From: Rhizobium sp. 9140
GTDB taxonomy: Bacteria > Pseudomonadota > Alphaproteobacteria > Rhizobiales > Rhizobiaceae
NCBI RefSeq assembly: GCF_900067135.1
Contig: NZ_FJUR01000001.1
Location: 2,669,501-2,733,500 of the forward strand
Direction: 5' to 3'
Length of the DNA stretch: 64,000 nucleotides
Position numbers and translations under genes: made by a program. The notes beneath the pieces were generated by a model that did not search any database, was not told the origin of the DNA, and was given only the letters and a program-made list of their open reading frames with translations. Shown piece after piece: positions 35,869-44,277 of this stretch (position 1 is its first letter; each line of letters opens with the position of its first letter).

Positions 35869-36924
35869 ATGAAGAACATTCGCGACGTCTGCGAAAAGAT
35901 GACAAAGTCCGCCGTCGGCCCGACGCTTGCAACCGCGCTCGGCCTTCTCGCCGGCAGCGTCCTCCTGATGTCGGGCACGCCCGCACGCGCCGCAGGCTGC
36001 GGCAGGCTCTCGATTGCCGAGATGACCTGGGGATCGGCCGCCATCACCGCCCATATCGACAGGTTCATTCTGGAGAAGGGCTACGGCTGCACCGTCCAGC
36101 TCGTACCCGGCGACACAATGCCGACCTTCGCCTCGATGAATACCGAAGGACGACCCGACATGGCGCCGGAGATCTGGGTGGCCTCGCTGCAGGCACCGCT
36201 GACCGATGCGCTGCGGGATGGCCGACTGGTGGAAGTCGCACGCGTCCTGACAGATGGCGGTGTCGAAGGCTGGTGGATCCCCCGCTACATCAGCGATGCG
36301 CATCCCGACATCAAGACGGTGCAGGATGCGCTGAAGCACCCTGAACTCTTCCCCTCGCCGCAGGATGCCACGAAGGGCGCGATTCACAACTGTCCCTCGG
36401 ACTGGAACTGCCAGATCCCGACATCCAACCTTTACCGGGCCTTGAAGGGCGACGACGCCGGGTTCCAGCTGATCAATTCCGGATCGGCGGCCGATCTCGA
36501 CGGCTCGATCGCCCGGGCCTTCGAGGAAAAGAAGGGCTGGCTCGGCTATTACTGGGCGCCCACCGCAATCCTCGGCAAATACGAGATGGTCAAACTCTCC
36601 TTCGGCGTCACCCACGACCGGGCCGAGTGGAACAACTGCACGGCGGTGCCCGACTGCAGCGCGCCCGTCGTCAACGGCTATCCCACCACCGATGTCTACA
36701 CGATCGTCACGCGCGCCTTCCCCGAAAAGGCCGGTCCCGCCGCCCTCGCCTATGTCTCGAAACGGCAATGGGATAATCAGACGGTCAACAGCGTGCTGGC
36801 GCATATGGACCAGACCAACGGCAGCCGCGAGGATGCAGCACGCTACTTCCTGAAGACGTTCGAGCCTGTCTGGACCGCCTGGCTGCCTGCCGATATCGCT
36901 GCGAAGGTCAAGGCCGCCCTCTGA
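35869..36924 (+). CDS. glycine betaine/proline-type ABC transporter substrate-binding protein
   Basis: The product (351 residues) has a signal peptide (residues 1-42, ending GTPARAAG) and an OpuAC/ProX domain: LSIAEMTWGSAAITAHIDRF, GYGCTVQLVPGDTMPTFASM, and GYYWAPTAILGKYEMVKL near the ligand site. Paired cysteines (NCPSDWNC, NNCTAVPDC) suggest disulfides. The start at 35869 has GGAGG ten bases upstream. No permease or ATPase gene is next to it, so it is an orphan component that must pair with a transporter elsewhere. The ligand is predicted only at family level. Confidence 0.87.
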   Translation: MKNIRDVCEKMTKSAVGPTLATALGLLAGSVLLMSGTPARAAGCGRLSIAEMTWGSAAITAHIDRFILEKGYGCTVQLVPGDTMPTFASMNTEGRPDMAPEIWVASLQAPLTDALRDGRLVEVARVLTDGGVEGWWIPRYISDAHPDIKTVQDALKHPELFPSPQDATKGAIHNCPSDWNCQIPTSNLYRALKGDDAGFQLINSGSAADLDGSIARAFEEKKGWLGYYWAPTAILGKYEMVKLSFGVTHDRAEWNNCTAVPDCSAPVVNGYPTTDVYTIVTRAFPEKAGPAALAYVSKRQWDNQTVNSVLAHMDQTNGSREDAARYFLKTFEPVWTAWLPADIAAKVKAAL

Positions 36925-37014
36925 CCGTTTCCTTCACGGCGCAGCACTCCAGTCCGGCTTCAGCCTTATATGGCATCACGGCGCGAGAACGCAGACACCG
37001 GCTTGAGGGACCCC

Positions 37015-37383
37015 ATGAACACGCACACGACGATCAGCCCCATGCAGCAGCCGACGCCGACGGACCGCGATGCGGTTGCCGACGTCATCGAGCGCTTCCA
37101 GCCGGCGGACACGGCCTTTCTGTCGCTGATGATGGACAATCCGCAACAGGACGACGCGCTGATCGACGGGCTGCACCGCTTCCTCGACCGCTCGGCCGGC
37201 GCACGCTTCCTGCACACGCTGAAGCTGGAGCAGCGCGGTTTCTGGCTCGGAAGTGTCGCCCCTGCCCGGCTGCAGATTCGCTTGACGGAAGCGGCACGCT
37301 CGTCGCAGCATGCAGCCTATCAGGCTTTCCGCGCCGGGCTCACGAAGTCGGGCGGACTGGAGCGGGCGTTTCCGAAGGCCTAG
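37015..37383 (+). CDS. hypothetical protein
   Basis: A 122-residue soluble protein starts at an ATG with GAGGGA close upstream. It has an acidic helical first half (DRDAVADVIERFQPADTAFLSLMMD) and a basic C-terminal half (LQIRLTEAARSSQHAAYQAFRAGL). No motif, signal peptide or membrane segment is visible. It follows the betaine-binding gene by 90 bp on the same strand and may be co-transcribed. I do not recognise the family. Confidence 0.6.
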   Translation: MNTHTTISPMQQPTPTDRDAVADVIERFQPADTAFLSLMMDNPQQDDALIDGLHRFLDRSAGARFLHTLKLEQRGFWLGSVAPARLQIRLTEAARSSQHAAYQAFRAGLTKSGGLERAFPKA

Positions 37384-37386
37384 GCT

Positions 37387-38169
37387 TTAGGGTGCGGGCT
37401 TGGGAAGAACGGCGCCATGCCACATCGGCGTCGTCACGGCGATGATCGGCCCCATCGGGTAGGTCTCGTCGATGCGGCCGAGGTCGGGCGCGTAGAGACT
37501 GGAAATGTGCCCGTCGAGAAACAACGCATTCGGACAACCGAGCGCGTCGCGATAGAGCGTCGCGAAATCGTGAAAGCGCACCGGCGATAATGCGACGGCA
37601 AAATGCACGACGCCCTTCTCATCGACGCCGACACCGTTGCGGATCTGCAGGCTGTCGCTCTGCGGCTTGAACGCAGGGTGGAGCGCGCCGTCGATGACGA
37701 GCATAGGCCCGGATTGTGTTGCGACATCGGGCGTGGCCACCACCGAACGCCGGTAGGCCTCCGTTTCCCTGACGATCGCTTTGCCGTTCGAGAGGGCGAA
37801 GATACCATTCGGAAGCAGATAGAAATTGCCCCAGCCACCGCCGGTCGCGATCGGCTTGCGCTCTTCGCCGTCGATGACCAGCAGTCCGACGGGTGAGAGG
37901 TCCTTCTCGTACATGCCGCCATTCATGGCGAAGTCGAGCCGTGTCTGATCGCGAAGAAGATCGGTCTTCAAAGCGGTGAAGCCGCCATAGGGTCGGCCGG
38001 CCTCGTCTGTATGGAAGATCGTGAGCGACGCGGTCACGGGATCGACATCGCATACGGCATAGTCGGCCCCGAGGTGCCGAACGATCCGGCAGGCGGCACG
38101 GGCGTCGGGAGAAAGAATGACCATCAGGACCAGCGCCAGAAGAAGTTTTGCGAACATCGGCGTCATCAT
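37387..38169 (-). CDS. phosphodiester glycosidase (NAGPA/DUF2233) family protein, exported
   Basis: The product (260 residues) has a signal peptide (LLLALVLMVILSPDARAA) and NAGPA-domain motifs: FAMNGGMYEKDLSPVGLLV, GGWGNFYLLPNGIFALSNG, ATQSGPMLVIDG and NALFLDGHISSLYAP. Family members cleave phosphodiester-linked sugars in cell envelopes or glycoconjugates. The start is uncertain: three closely spaced ATGs (38169, 38166, 38157) are possible. Convergent with the upstream hypothetical gene, 3 bp apart. Confidence 0.85.
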   Translation of the reverse strand: MMTPMFAKLLLALVLMVILSPDARAACRIVRHLGADYAVCDVDPVTASLTIFHTDEAGRPYGGFTALKTDLLRDQTRLDFAMNGGMYEKDLSPVGLLVIDGEERKPIATGGGWGNFYLLPNGIFALSNGKAIVRETEAYRRSVVATPDVATQSGPMLVIDGALHPAFKPQSDSLQIRNGVGVDEKGVVHFAVALSPVRFHDFATLYRDALGCPNALFLDGHISSLYAPDLGRIDETYPMGPIIAVTTPMWHGAVLPKPAP

Positions 38170-38248
38170 AGGCGAGCTGCGCCCTGTTGCCAGACACGAA
38201 AACGCCGGCAGACCCACGGTCGCCGGCGCTTGGGGAAATCAGATCGGA

Positions 38249-38407
38249 TCAGTTGGCGGCGCGTTCGACGCTGCGGCCCGCATCCTGCGTGGCGTTGACG
38301 GTGTTTGCCGTGTCCCGACCCATGCCGCGGATCGTGTTACCGCAAGCGGAAAGCGAAACGAGAGAGACGAGTACGATGCCGACGGTAGCGATGGTCTTTG
38401 CGGTCAT
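38249..38407 (-). CDS. entericidin family small lipoprotein
   Basis: The 52-residue protein has a lipoprotein signal (VLVSLVSLSACGN, with Cys as the lipid-attachment residue) and a tail GMGRDTANTVNATQDAGRSV typical of the entericidin A/B family. AAGGA lies seven bases upstream of the ATG. A near-consensus EcfG promoter precedes it (38463-38487). A second, related gene is at 62167. Such peptides are stationary-phase or stress-induced outer-membrane lipoproteins. Confidence 0.85.
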   Translation of the reverse strand: MTAKTIATVGIVLVSLVSLSACGNTIRGMGRDTANTVNATQDAGRSVERAAN

Positions 38408-38462
38408 GGCTTGGGTCCTTGAATAACGCCAGTGGAAGAAAGACATGTGTCTTCGACCACCT

Positions 38463-38487
38463 AACGCCGGGCCTTCAAAAAGGTTCA
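38463..38487 (-). promoter_or_regulatory. candidate EcfG-type promoter of the entericidin gene
   Basis: On the minus strand TGAAC (38487-38483) and CGTT (38466-38463) are 16 bp apart, one mismatch from the general-stress sigma consensus GGAAC-N16-CGTT. It lies 56 bp before the entericidin start codon. Confidence 0.5.
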
Positions 38488-38534
38488 CGTGATCGTGACA
38501 AAAATCGGAACGCCTTTGTCGAAAAATTTGCACC

Positions 38535-39680
38535 ATGGAATGCTTCGCAGCGGAACTTCCGCTTGCCGATAAAGTTCTTACGGCCGTGGACCAGATCACA
38601 GCCTCGATAGCCGCTTCGGTCGGCAAAAAACGCGACGCCGGCCAAGTTGGCGATACGCCTGCTCCCGAACTCGTCTATCTTTCCCGGCTTGAAGAGGGCA
38701 TCACCCGCAAGCAGGGCAAGAATGGCTTCCTCTATTACGGACCGGACGGCCAGCGCATATCCGATCCGGGCGAAGTCGAGCGCATCGCGGCGCTCGCCAT
38801 TCCCCCCGCCTATACCGAGGTTCTGATTTCGCCCGATCCGCAGACGCATCTGCAAGCGATCGGCAAGGATGCGCGCGGCCGCAAGCAATATCGCTACCAT
38901 CCCGACTGGCATGCCGAGCGCGGCAAGGCAAAGTTCGCGCTGCTGCCGTCCTTCGCATCACGTCTGCCGCGAATCCGCGAGCGCGTCGATCATGATCTGC
39001 GCATACGCACGCCGGGCATGGAAAAGGCGCTTGCCACCATCGTCTGGCTGCTCGACCACCTGTTCATCCGCGTTGGCAATACGGTCTATGCCGAAGAAAA
39101 CGGTTCCTACGGCCTGACGACGCTCAAAAACCGGCATGTGAAAGTGTCGGGATCGAGCGTGCACTTCCAGTTCAAGGGCAAATCGGGCAAGGAATGGCGC
39201 CTCAGCCATAATGACCGCCGGATAACCCGCATCATCCGATCGCTGCAGGAGTTGCCCGGCCAGCATCTCTTCCAGTATCTCGATGAGGACGGCGAGCGCC
39301 ACCAGATCCGCTCGCAGGACGTGAACGCCTATATCCGCGAGGCGACCGGCGGTGAGTTCTCGTCGCGCCAGTTCCGCACCTGGGGCGCAACGCAGATGGC
39401 GGCAACAGCGCTTTCGACCGTGGAGCCGGCAACGAGCGAGCGGCAGCGAAAGCGCCAGATCAACGAGGCGGTGGATGGCATCGCGGCCGCACTGGTCAAT
39501 ACGCGCGCCGTGTGCCGAAGCTCCTACATTCACCCCAAGGTGTTCGAGGATTTCGAGAACGGCGAACTGCGCACCCTTCGCGCCCAGCGCAAGAGCACCA
39601 GCGAGACGATGACGCGCTGGATGGACGACGACGAAATCCGCGTGCTGCGCTGGCTGAAGAAGACGACGGACAGCGCCTGA
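38535..39680 (+). CDS. DNA topoisomerase IB (poxvirus-like)
   Basis: The 381-residue enzyme relaxes DNA supercoils through a 3-prime phosphotyrosyl bond. Catalytic residues are visible: IRVGNTVYAEENGSYGLTTLKNRHV (Arg and Lys), HNDRRITRIIRSLQ (Arg region), SSRQFRTWGAT (Arg) and the nucleophile Tyr in CRSSYIHPKV. The N-terminal domain has the KQGKNGFLYYGPDG start usual in bacterial members. The start could lie a few residues downstream. Rhizobia often hold this gene in the stress regulon, but I saw no matching promoter here. Confidence 0.93.
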   Translation: MECFAAELPLADKVLTAVDQITASIAASVGKKRDAGQVGDTPAPELVYLSRLEEGITRKQGKNGFLYYGPDGQRISDPGEVERIAALAIPPAYTEVLISPDPQTHLQAIGKDARGRKQYRYHPDWHAERGKAKFALLPSFASRLPRIRERVDHDLRIRTPGMEKALATIVWLLDHLFIRVGNTVYAEENGSYGLTTLKNRHVKVSGSSVHFQFKGKSGKEWRLSHNDRRITRIIRSLQELPGQHLFQYLDEDGERHQIRSQDVNAYIREATGGEFSSRQFRTWGATQMAATALSTVEPATSERQRKRQINEAVDGIAAALVNTRAVCRSSYIHPKVFEDFENGELRTLRAQRKSTSETMTRWMDDDEIRVLRWLKKTTDSA

Positions 39681-39683
39681 CGA

Positions 39684-40568
39684 TCAGACGAGCGCGATGC
39701 AGGCGGCGCGCACGTGTTCGGCGACCGCCAGCACGGGCGCAGAGGCATCGTCGATCGTCTGGATGCCGATGTTGTAGGTTCCGAGATCCGGCAGACCTTC
39801 CGCCGGCCCAAGCTCCACGAGATCGCCCTGCACGAGATAGCGGGGCAAAGGTGCAATCGCGAGGTCGGCGAGGATCGCCGCCTTCTGGCCGGTCGTATGT
39901 GCGCTGAGAAAGGCCACGCGATGGGCGCGCCCTGCCTTGTTGAGCTTGTCGATCGCATCGGCGCGCCAGACGCAGCCGTCTTCCCACATCGAGACGGGCA
40001 GCGGGTCTCGCAGATGGGCGGTCCCGCACCGTGTGCCCGCCCAGACGAGTCTTTCCTCCATGAGGATCTCGCCGTCGCGCAGCGTCTCGCTCGGAAAGCT
40101 GTTGTAGATGACGATGTCCATGCGCCGCTCCTCGACGCGTTTCCGCATGACATTGCTCTGCCCGATGGTGACATCGACCGTGACGTTCGGAAAGGTCTCC
40201 CCGAACCGCTTTAGGACGTCGGGAAGGATACGCTCGCCAAGATCTTCCGGCGCGCCGAGGCGCACCACGCCGTGCATGTCGGGCATGAGGAAGCGCGTGA
40301 CTGCTTCATTGTTGAGTGCCAGCATGCGCCGGGCAAAGCCCAGCAGAACCTCCCCCTTCGGCGTCAGCGACACCGAGCGCGCATCCCGGAGGAACAGAGC
40401 GCAACCGAGAAGCTCTTCCAGCTTCTTGATCTGCATGGAGACGGCCGACGGCGTACGGTAGACGGCTTCGGCCGCCGTGGTGAAATTGCCGGTCTCGGCA
40501 ATGGCCACGAAGGTCTTCAGCACGTCGATCTCGAGCATCGGCAGCGCGTGCCGCATCATCATGTTCAT
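39684..40568 (-). CDS. LysR family transcriptional regulator
   Basis: The protein (294 residues) has the LysR helix-turn-helix (LKTFVAIAETGNFTTAAEAV ... TPSAVSMQIKKLEELLG) and a substrate-binding domain from about residue 100. The SAVSMQIKKLEE form resembles the LrhA/HexA branch. The start is uncertain among clustered ATGs at 40568-40538. It is divergent from two DUF1127 genes, and a GTTCA-N11-TGAAC box in between suggests autoregulation and control of those genes. Its stop is 3 bp from the topoisomerase gene. Confidence 0.88.
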   Translation of the reverse strand: MNMMMRHALPMLEIDVLKTFVAIAETGNFTTAAEAVYRTPSAVSMQIKKLEELLGCALFLRDARSVSLTPKGEVLLGFARRMLALNNEAVTRFLMPDMHGVVRLGAPEDLGERILPDVLKRFGETFPNVTVDVTIGQSNVMRKRVEERRMDIVIYNSFPSETLRDGEILMEERLVWAGTRCGTAHLRDPLPVSMWEDGCVWRADAIDKLNKAGRAHRVAFLSAHTTGQKAAILADLAIAPLPRYLVQGDLVELGPAEGLPDLGTYNIGIQTIDDASAPVLAVAEHVRAACIALV

Positions 40569-40606
40569 GTGGGATCCATCATCAGAAAAACTGAACGATA
40601 CCATGA

Positions 40607-40627
40607 GTTCATTTCGTTTGATTGAAC
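40607..40627. promoter_or_regulatory. candidate LysR box between LysR gene and first DUF1127-like gene
   Basis: GTTCA (40607-40611) and TGAAC (40623-40627) are spaced by 11 bp, fitting the T-N11-A LysR site. The inner sequence TTCGTTTGATTGA recurs with one change upstream of the second DUF1127 gene. Confidence 0.55.
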
Positions 40628-40674
40628 ATCGACCGACGCGCATTGTCAAGGCACGGGCAACGGAGACGCCGGCC

Positions 40675-40896
40675 ATGAACAGCAACATCATCCATTTCAA
40701 GACGAGGACTATCCAAGAGCCAGCGGAATTGGCGCGCTATCCCATCGGCACAATCATCCGCATCGTGCGGGCAATCATCGACCGGCAAAAGCTTGCGGCG
40801 ACACGCCGGATCACGCGCCGGCAATTGCGGAATCTTCCCACGGTGGTCCGACGCGACATCGGCATATTCGATGTCAATGATCATCAAGAATGCTGA
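40675..40896 (+). CDS. DUF1127-like small basic protein
   Basis: The 73-residue protein is Arg-rich with the C-terminal pattern RRITRRQLRNLPTVVRRDIGIF, matching the DUF1127 end (helix, then L-xx-L-x-DIG). GGAGA lies eight bases before the ATG. DUF1127 proteins of alphaproteobacteria bind RNA or regulate phosphate, carbon and stress responses. It is divergent from the LysR gene and followed by a second, more typical DUF1127 gene. Confidence 0.75.
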   Translation: MNSNIIHFKTRTIQEPAELARYPIGTIIRIVRAIIDRQKLAATRRITRRQLRNLPTVVRRDIGIFDVNDHQEC

Positions 40897-40904
40897 ACTG
40901 ACAC

Positions 40905-40928
40905 ATCAATTCTATTCGTTGGATTGAT
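40905..40928. promoter_or_regulatory. candidate LysR-type site upstream of the second DUF1127 gene
   Basis: ATCAAT (40905-40910) and ATTGAT (40923-40928) form an inverted repeat spaced by 12 bp. The inner ATTCGTTGGATTGA matches the TTTCGTTTGATTGA at 40612-40625 in 12 of 14 positions, suggesting the same regulator. Confidence 0.5.
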
Positions 40929-40999
40929 AGATAAGGTTGCGACATGATGCCCTCATGGTCGCGACCTTTTGAAGAACCTCATCAAAAGGAACCAGTGCA

Positions 41000-41206
41000 A
41001 TGTCTACCTTCAGCCTCTCGAGTTCACCCTCAACCCCATCGTTCGGATCGCGTGCGCTTGCTGGCGCCACGTCGCTCGCACATCGCATCGTCAAGACATG
41101 GCAGGACAGGCGCTCCGAACGCGCTCTGGCATCGCTGTCCTATGACATGCTCAAGGACATCGGCTTTCCCGCATCCACCGACAGCCGGAACACGCCTGCG
41201 CAATGA
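41000..41206 (+). CDS. DUF1127 domain protein
   Basis: The 68-residue protein has a Ser-rich N-terminus and the DUF1127 helix pair: IVKTWQDRRSERALASLSYDMLKDIGFP. AAGGA lies near the ATG. This is the usual length of the longer DUF1127 class. A rho-independent terminator follows at 41263-41300. The LysR-type site upstream suggests co-control with the neighbouring small gene. Confidence 0.88.
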   Translation: MSTFSLSSSPSTPSFGSRALAGATSLAHRIVKTWQDRRSERALASLSYDMLKDIGFPASTDSRNTPAQ

Positions 41207-41262
41207 TCCCATCCGCCAATGACGCCAAAGAGGACCCGCCGTGTTCCCGCCGCGGCCATGAC

Positions 41263-41300
41263 AAAAGGGCGTTTTGCCGTTCGGCAGGACGCCCTTTTTT
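41263..41300 (+). terminator. rho-independent terminator after the DUF1127 gene
   Basis: AAAAGGGCG (41263-41271) pairs with CGCCCTTTT (41290-41298) with a GC-containing inner stem, ending in a T run. It terminates plus-strand transcription 57 bp after the DUF1127 stop codon. The rest of 41301-41621 is the leader of the AraC gene, in which I see no other gene. Confidence 0.85.
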
Positions 41301-41621
41301 GTGCCGTGTTCAAACGCGGACGAGATGACCCTCAAACCTTCTGTTTCCGACAAGGCCACCGCATGTCAGAGCGTCGCAAACAGATCAGTCAAGAGGGGGG
41401 CCGAGCCCGCATCGCTTGTTCCACCCTCCAGTCCCTATGCTGCAAAGCAATATAATTGGGCGTTTGCACCATCGGCAGATGCTTTTTCAGGCACGGCGCA
41501 GGATGTCGCAAATTTTGTTCCTTGGCAGTCGCGACCATCCATGCCAGTGTCGCATTCAAGCAAGCTCGTCGGCCGTTCCCAAGCGACGAATAGCCATCTG
41601 CCCTGCATGGAGATATCGCTC

Positions 41622-42629
41622 GTGAACAAGCCGCTCATTGCCAAGCGCTCGCTGGTCTTCTTCCTTGTTCCCCATTTTTCTCTTCTGCCCTTCGCGGCCG
41701 CCATCGAGACGCTGCGGATTGCCAACCGGATGCTGGGCTACGAGGCCTATTCCTGGCGGCTCGCCTCCACGGATGGCGCTCAGGTCGTGTCCTCCAGCGG
41801 CATCGCGCTGGAGGTCAACTCATCGGTCGCCGACGAGCGAAAGCACCTGGGCGGCGAGAGCCGGCCGTCGATGGTGCTGGTCTGTTCCGGCGTCTTCGTG
41901 GAGGATTTCCAGAACAAGTCCGTCAATGCCTGGCTCCGCGAGGTCTACAATCGCGGCGTCGCCGTGGGTAGCCTCTGTACGGGCGCCCATGTGCTGGCTT
42001 CGGCCGGCCTGCTGACGGGCAAGCGCTGCGCCATCCACTGGGAGAACCTGCCGGGCTTCGCCGAAGCCTTCCCGCAGGTCGATGTTTTTGCGGATCTTTA
42101 CGAGATCGACAGCAACATCTACACCTGCGCCGGCGGCACCGCCTCGCTCGACATGATGTTGAACCTGATCGATCAGGATTTCGGCGAGAACCTCGTCAAT
42201 CGCGTCTGCGAACAGGCGCTGACGGATCGCGTCCGCGGCCCGCACGATCGCCAGCGACTGCCGCTGCGCGCGCGCCTCGGGGTGCAGAACGCCAAGGTCC
42301 TGTCGATCATCGAGCTGATGGAAGGCAATCTTGCCGAGCCTCTGTCGCTGCTGGAACTTGCCGACAGCGCCGGTCTCTCACGACGCCAGATCGAGCGGCT
42401 GTTCCGACAGGAAATGGGCCGCTCGCCTGCCCGCTACTATCTGGAAATCCGGCTCGACCGCGCCCGTCACCTCCTCGTCCAGTCGGCCATGCCGGTGGTC
42501 GAGGTGGCCGTCGCCTGCGGCTTCGTCTCCGCGTCGCACTTCTCCAAGTGTTATCGCGAACTCTACAACCGTTCGCCGCAGCAGGAACGCGCCGACCGCA
42601 AGGTCACACTTGCCCAGTCCCCTCGTTAA
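41622..42629 (+). CDS. GlxA-type AraC family transcriptional regulator
   Basis: The protein (335 residues) has an N-terminal DJ-1/PfpI-like amidotransferase-fold domain (SLVFFLVPHFSLLPFAAAIETLRIANRML, GVAVGSLCTGAHVLASAGLL) and two AraC helix-turn-helices (LSLLELADSAGLSRRQIERL and VVEVAVACGFVSASHFSKCY). This class includes regulators of glycine betaine, carnitine and choline catabolism. The start is a GTG at 41622 with GGAGA eight bases upstream; an ATG at 41607 is an alternative. The presence of a betaine-type binding protein 5 kb away is suggestive but not proof of a link. Confidence 0.88.
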   Translation: MNKPLIAKRSLVFFLVPHFSLLPFAAAIETLRIANRMLGYEAYSWRLASTDGAQVVSSSGIALEVNSSVADERKHLGGESRPSMVLVCSGVFVEDFQNKSVNAWLREVYNRGVAVGSLCTGAHVLASAGLLTGKRCAIHWENLPGFAEAFPQVDVFADLYEIDSNIYTCAGGTASLDMMLNLIDQDFGENLVNRVCEQALTDRVRGPHDRQRLPLRARLGVQNAKVLSIIELMEGNLAEPLSLLELADSAGLSRRQIERLFRQEMGRSPARYYLEIRLDRARHLLVQSAMPVVEVAVACGFVSASHFSKCYRELYNRSPQQERADRKVTLAQSPR

Positions 42630-42656
42630 GGACTTGCCCAATCCGGGTGTGGCGTA

Positions 42657-44003
42657 TCAGGACGCCATTGTATTGATCATCGTGAGTTCGGACACAATCC
42701 GGTTCCGGCCGGCGTGCTTGGCCATGTAGAGGAACTGGTCGGCTGCGTGGAGGTAGTTGTCGAACACCTCGCGCTGCTCGATGGGCGCAAGGCCGATCGA
42801 CACGGTAACCGACAGGTCCTCGTCGTCGGTGACGACCTGCGTCCGGGCAATCGTTTCACGCAACTGCTCGCAATAGAGGGTGGCGGCGGAGATATCGAGC
42901 CCGTCGAACAACACGCCGAACTCCTCGCCGCCGAGGCGGGCGAGAAGGTGGTCGTTGCCGACGAAATTGCGCAGCGTGCGTGCGACCGCCTTCAGCACGA
43001 GATCGCCGACCTCGTGGCCGAACGTGTCGTTCAGGCGTTTGAAGTGGTCGATGTCGAGAATGGCGATCGAGGAACCCGCGTTGCGGCGGAAGCACTGCTC
43101 GACAATGGGTGGCCCTTCCTGAAAGAAGAAGCGTCTGTTGTAGAGATCGGTGAGGTAATCGCGCGACGCCAGGCGCTCTAGCGAGGCGATACGCCGGTTG
43201 ACGGTGATCGACCGGTTGATGCGGCTGATGAACTCGTCGCGGTCGAACGGCCGCTCGACGAAGTCGGCGCCGCCGCCTTTGAGAAAGCGCGCCGCCTGAC
43301 CGCGGGCGGACTGTGGGGCCATGGCGATGATCGGCACCGTCGTTTCGCATTCATAGGACCGCAGGCCGACGAGAAGCTGCTGCGCGGAGAGTTCGCTAGA
43401 TGCATATTCCGAGATTACCAGATCGACGCGGCCCTCCAGCACGGCGCTGAGCACGTCCTGCCCCGTCGTCACCTCGGTCACCTGAAACCGCTGCTCGCGC
43501 AGGATCGACGCCAGCGCCTGCCGCCGTTCCGCATCGTCGTCCGCCACCAGCACGTTCGTGCCGGCATTGCTCAGCATGCGATTGACGGCCGCAACGACCG
43601 AAGACACCGAGTCGCGCTTGTTCTTGATGATGCAGTCCACCACACCGCGCGCCATGACGCGCTCGCGCGTGCTGTCATTGAAGCTGCCGGTGAAGACGAT
43701 GGCGGGAATGCCGTGCGAGAGCACGAGGTCGAGCGCTTCGCAGTTCGGCGCGTCGGGAAGGTTGAGGTCGAGCACGGCGACATCGAAGCTCTGGCACTCC
43801 AGCGCCCGCGTAACGTCACCAAGCGAGGCGCAATGCGTCACCGTCATGGCCTCACCGTTCTGGATCTCGTGACGGATGAGCGTCGAGAAGACACGGGAAT
43901 CTTCGATCAGCAGCAGATACCTGCCGCTCTGCTTCCGCGCGGCATCGCCGGTCTGCTCTTGCTTGCTGAACGTCAAGGTCCCCACCCTTTTCGAGCAGGA
44001 CAC
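42657..44003 (-). CDS. PleD-like diguanylate cyclase with two receiver domains
   Basis: The 448-residue protein has receiver 1 (about 28-140, phospho-acceptor Asp in VAVLDLNLPDAP), receiver 2 (about 150-265) in which the acceptor position is Glu (LVISEYASSE), and a GGDEF domain with active motif RLGGEEFGVLF. The usual inhibitory RxxD is not complete (VGND at that position). It should make cyclic di-GMP in response to phosphorylation of receiver 1. Its first receiver resembles that of the neighbouring two-receiver protein. The GTG start at 44003 is uncertain; a TTG 27 bp later is possible. Confidence 0.9.
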   Translation of the reverse strand: MSCSKRVGTLTFSKQEQTGDAARKQSGRYLLLIEDSRVFSTLIRHEIQNGEAMTVTHCASLGDVTRALECQSFDVAVLDLNLPDAPNCEALDLVLSHGIPAIVFTGSFNDSTRERVMARGVVDCIIKNKRDSVSSVVAAVNRMLSNAGTNVLVADDDAERRQALASILREQRFQVTEVTTGQDVLSAVLEGRVDLVISEYASSELSAQQLLVGLRSYECETTVPIIAMAPQSARGQAARFLKGGGADFVERPFDRDEFISRINRSITVNRRIASLERLASRDYLTDLYNRRFFFQEGPPIVEQCFRRNAGSSIAILDIDHFKRLNDTFGHEVGDLVLKAVARTLRNFVGNDHLLARLGGEEFGVLFDGLDISAATLYCEQLRETIARTQVVTDDEDLSVTVSIGLAPIEQREVFDNYLHAADQFLYMAKHAGRNRIVSELTMINTMAS

Positions 44004-44183
44004 CGTATGTCGGTTCTGCTCCCGTCACGATCCCGGCCGTCAACGCTGCGCAAGCGGGATCTGTTATGTCTCGTATGGCTTACCATGAAGGGTTTTGTGT
44101 TCCGTTAACGCGACCCGAAAACAGTACGGGGTACACATCGCTACGGATAAAAGATCGGGGAGGTCGGCGTGGCGCAGCACAAA

Positions 44184-44212
44184 CACCAAGCGCCCGGAGC
44201 GGGCGCCTGGTG
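44184..44212 (-). terminator. terminator downstream of the two-receiver gene
   Basis: On the minus strand CACCAGGCGCCCG pairs with CGGGCGCTTGGTG around a CTC loop, followed by TTTGTG. It lies 66 bp past the stop codon of the gene at 44278. Confidence 0.7.
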
Positions 44213-44277
44213 CACATCAGGCAAGCGCAAGCGTCATATCTGCAACGTTGGACCCAAGAGTGTCGCCGTTGGTCAGA

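Noticed and set aside
35678..35869. A TTG-started 63-residue frame ending on the betaine-binding ATG
   Set aside because: No ribosome-binding site, no recognisable motif, and a rare start codon. It is more likely leader sequence of the downstream gene.
38512..38534. GGAAC just upstream of topoisomerase IB as an EcfG promoter
   Set aside because: No CGTT is found at 16 or 17 bp spacing, so the consensus is not met.
41274..41621. A 116-residue N-terminal extension of the AraC-type regulator
   Set aside because: It begins inside the terminator of the DUF1127 gene and lacks a ribosome-binding site. GTG at 41622 with GGAGA upstream fits the GlxA family start.
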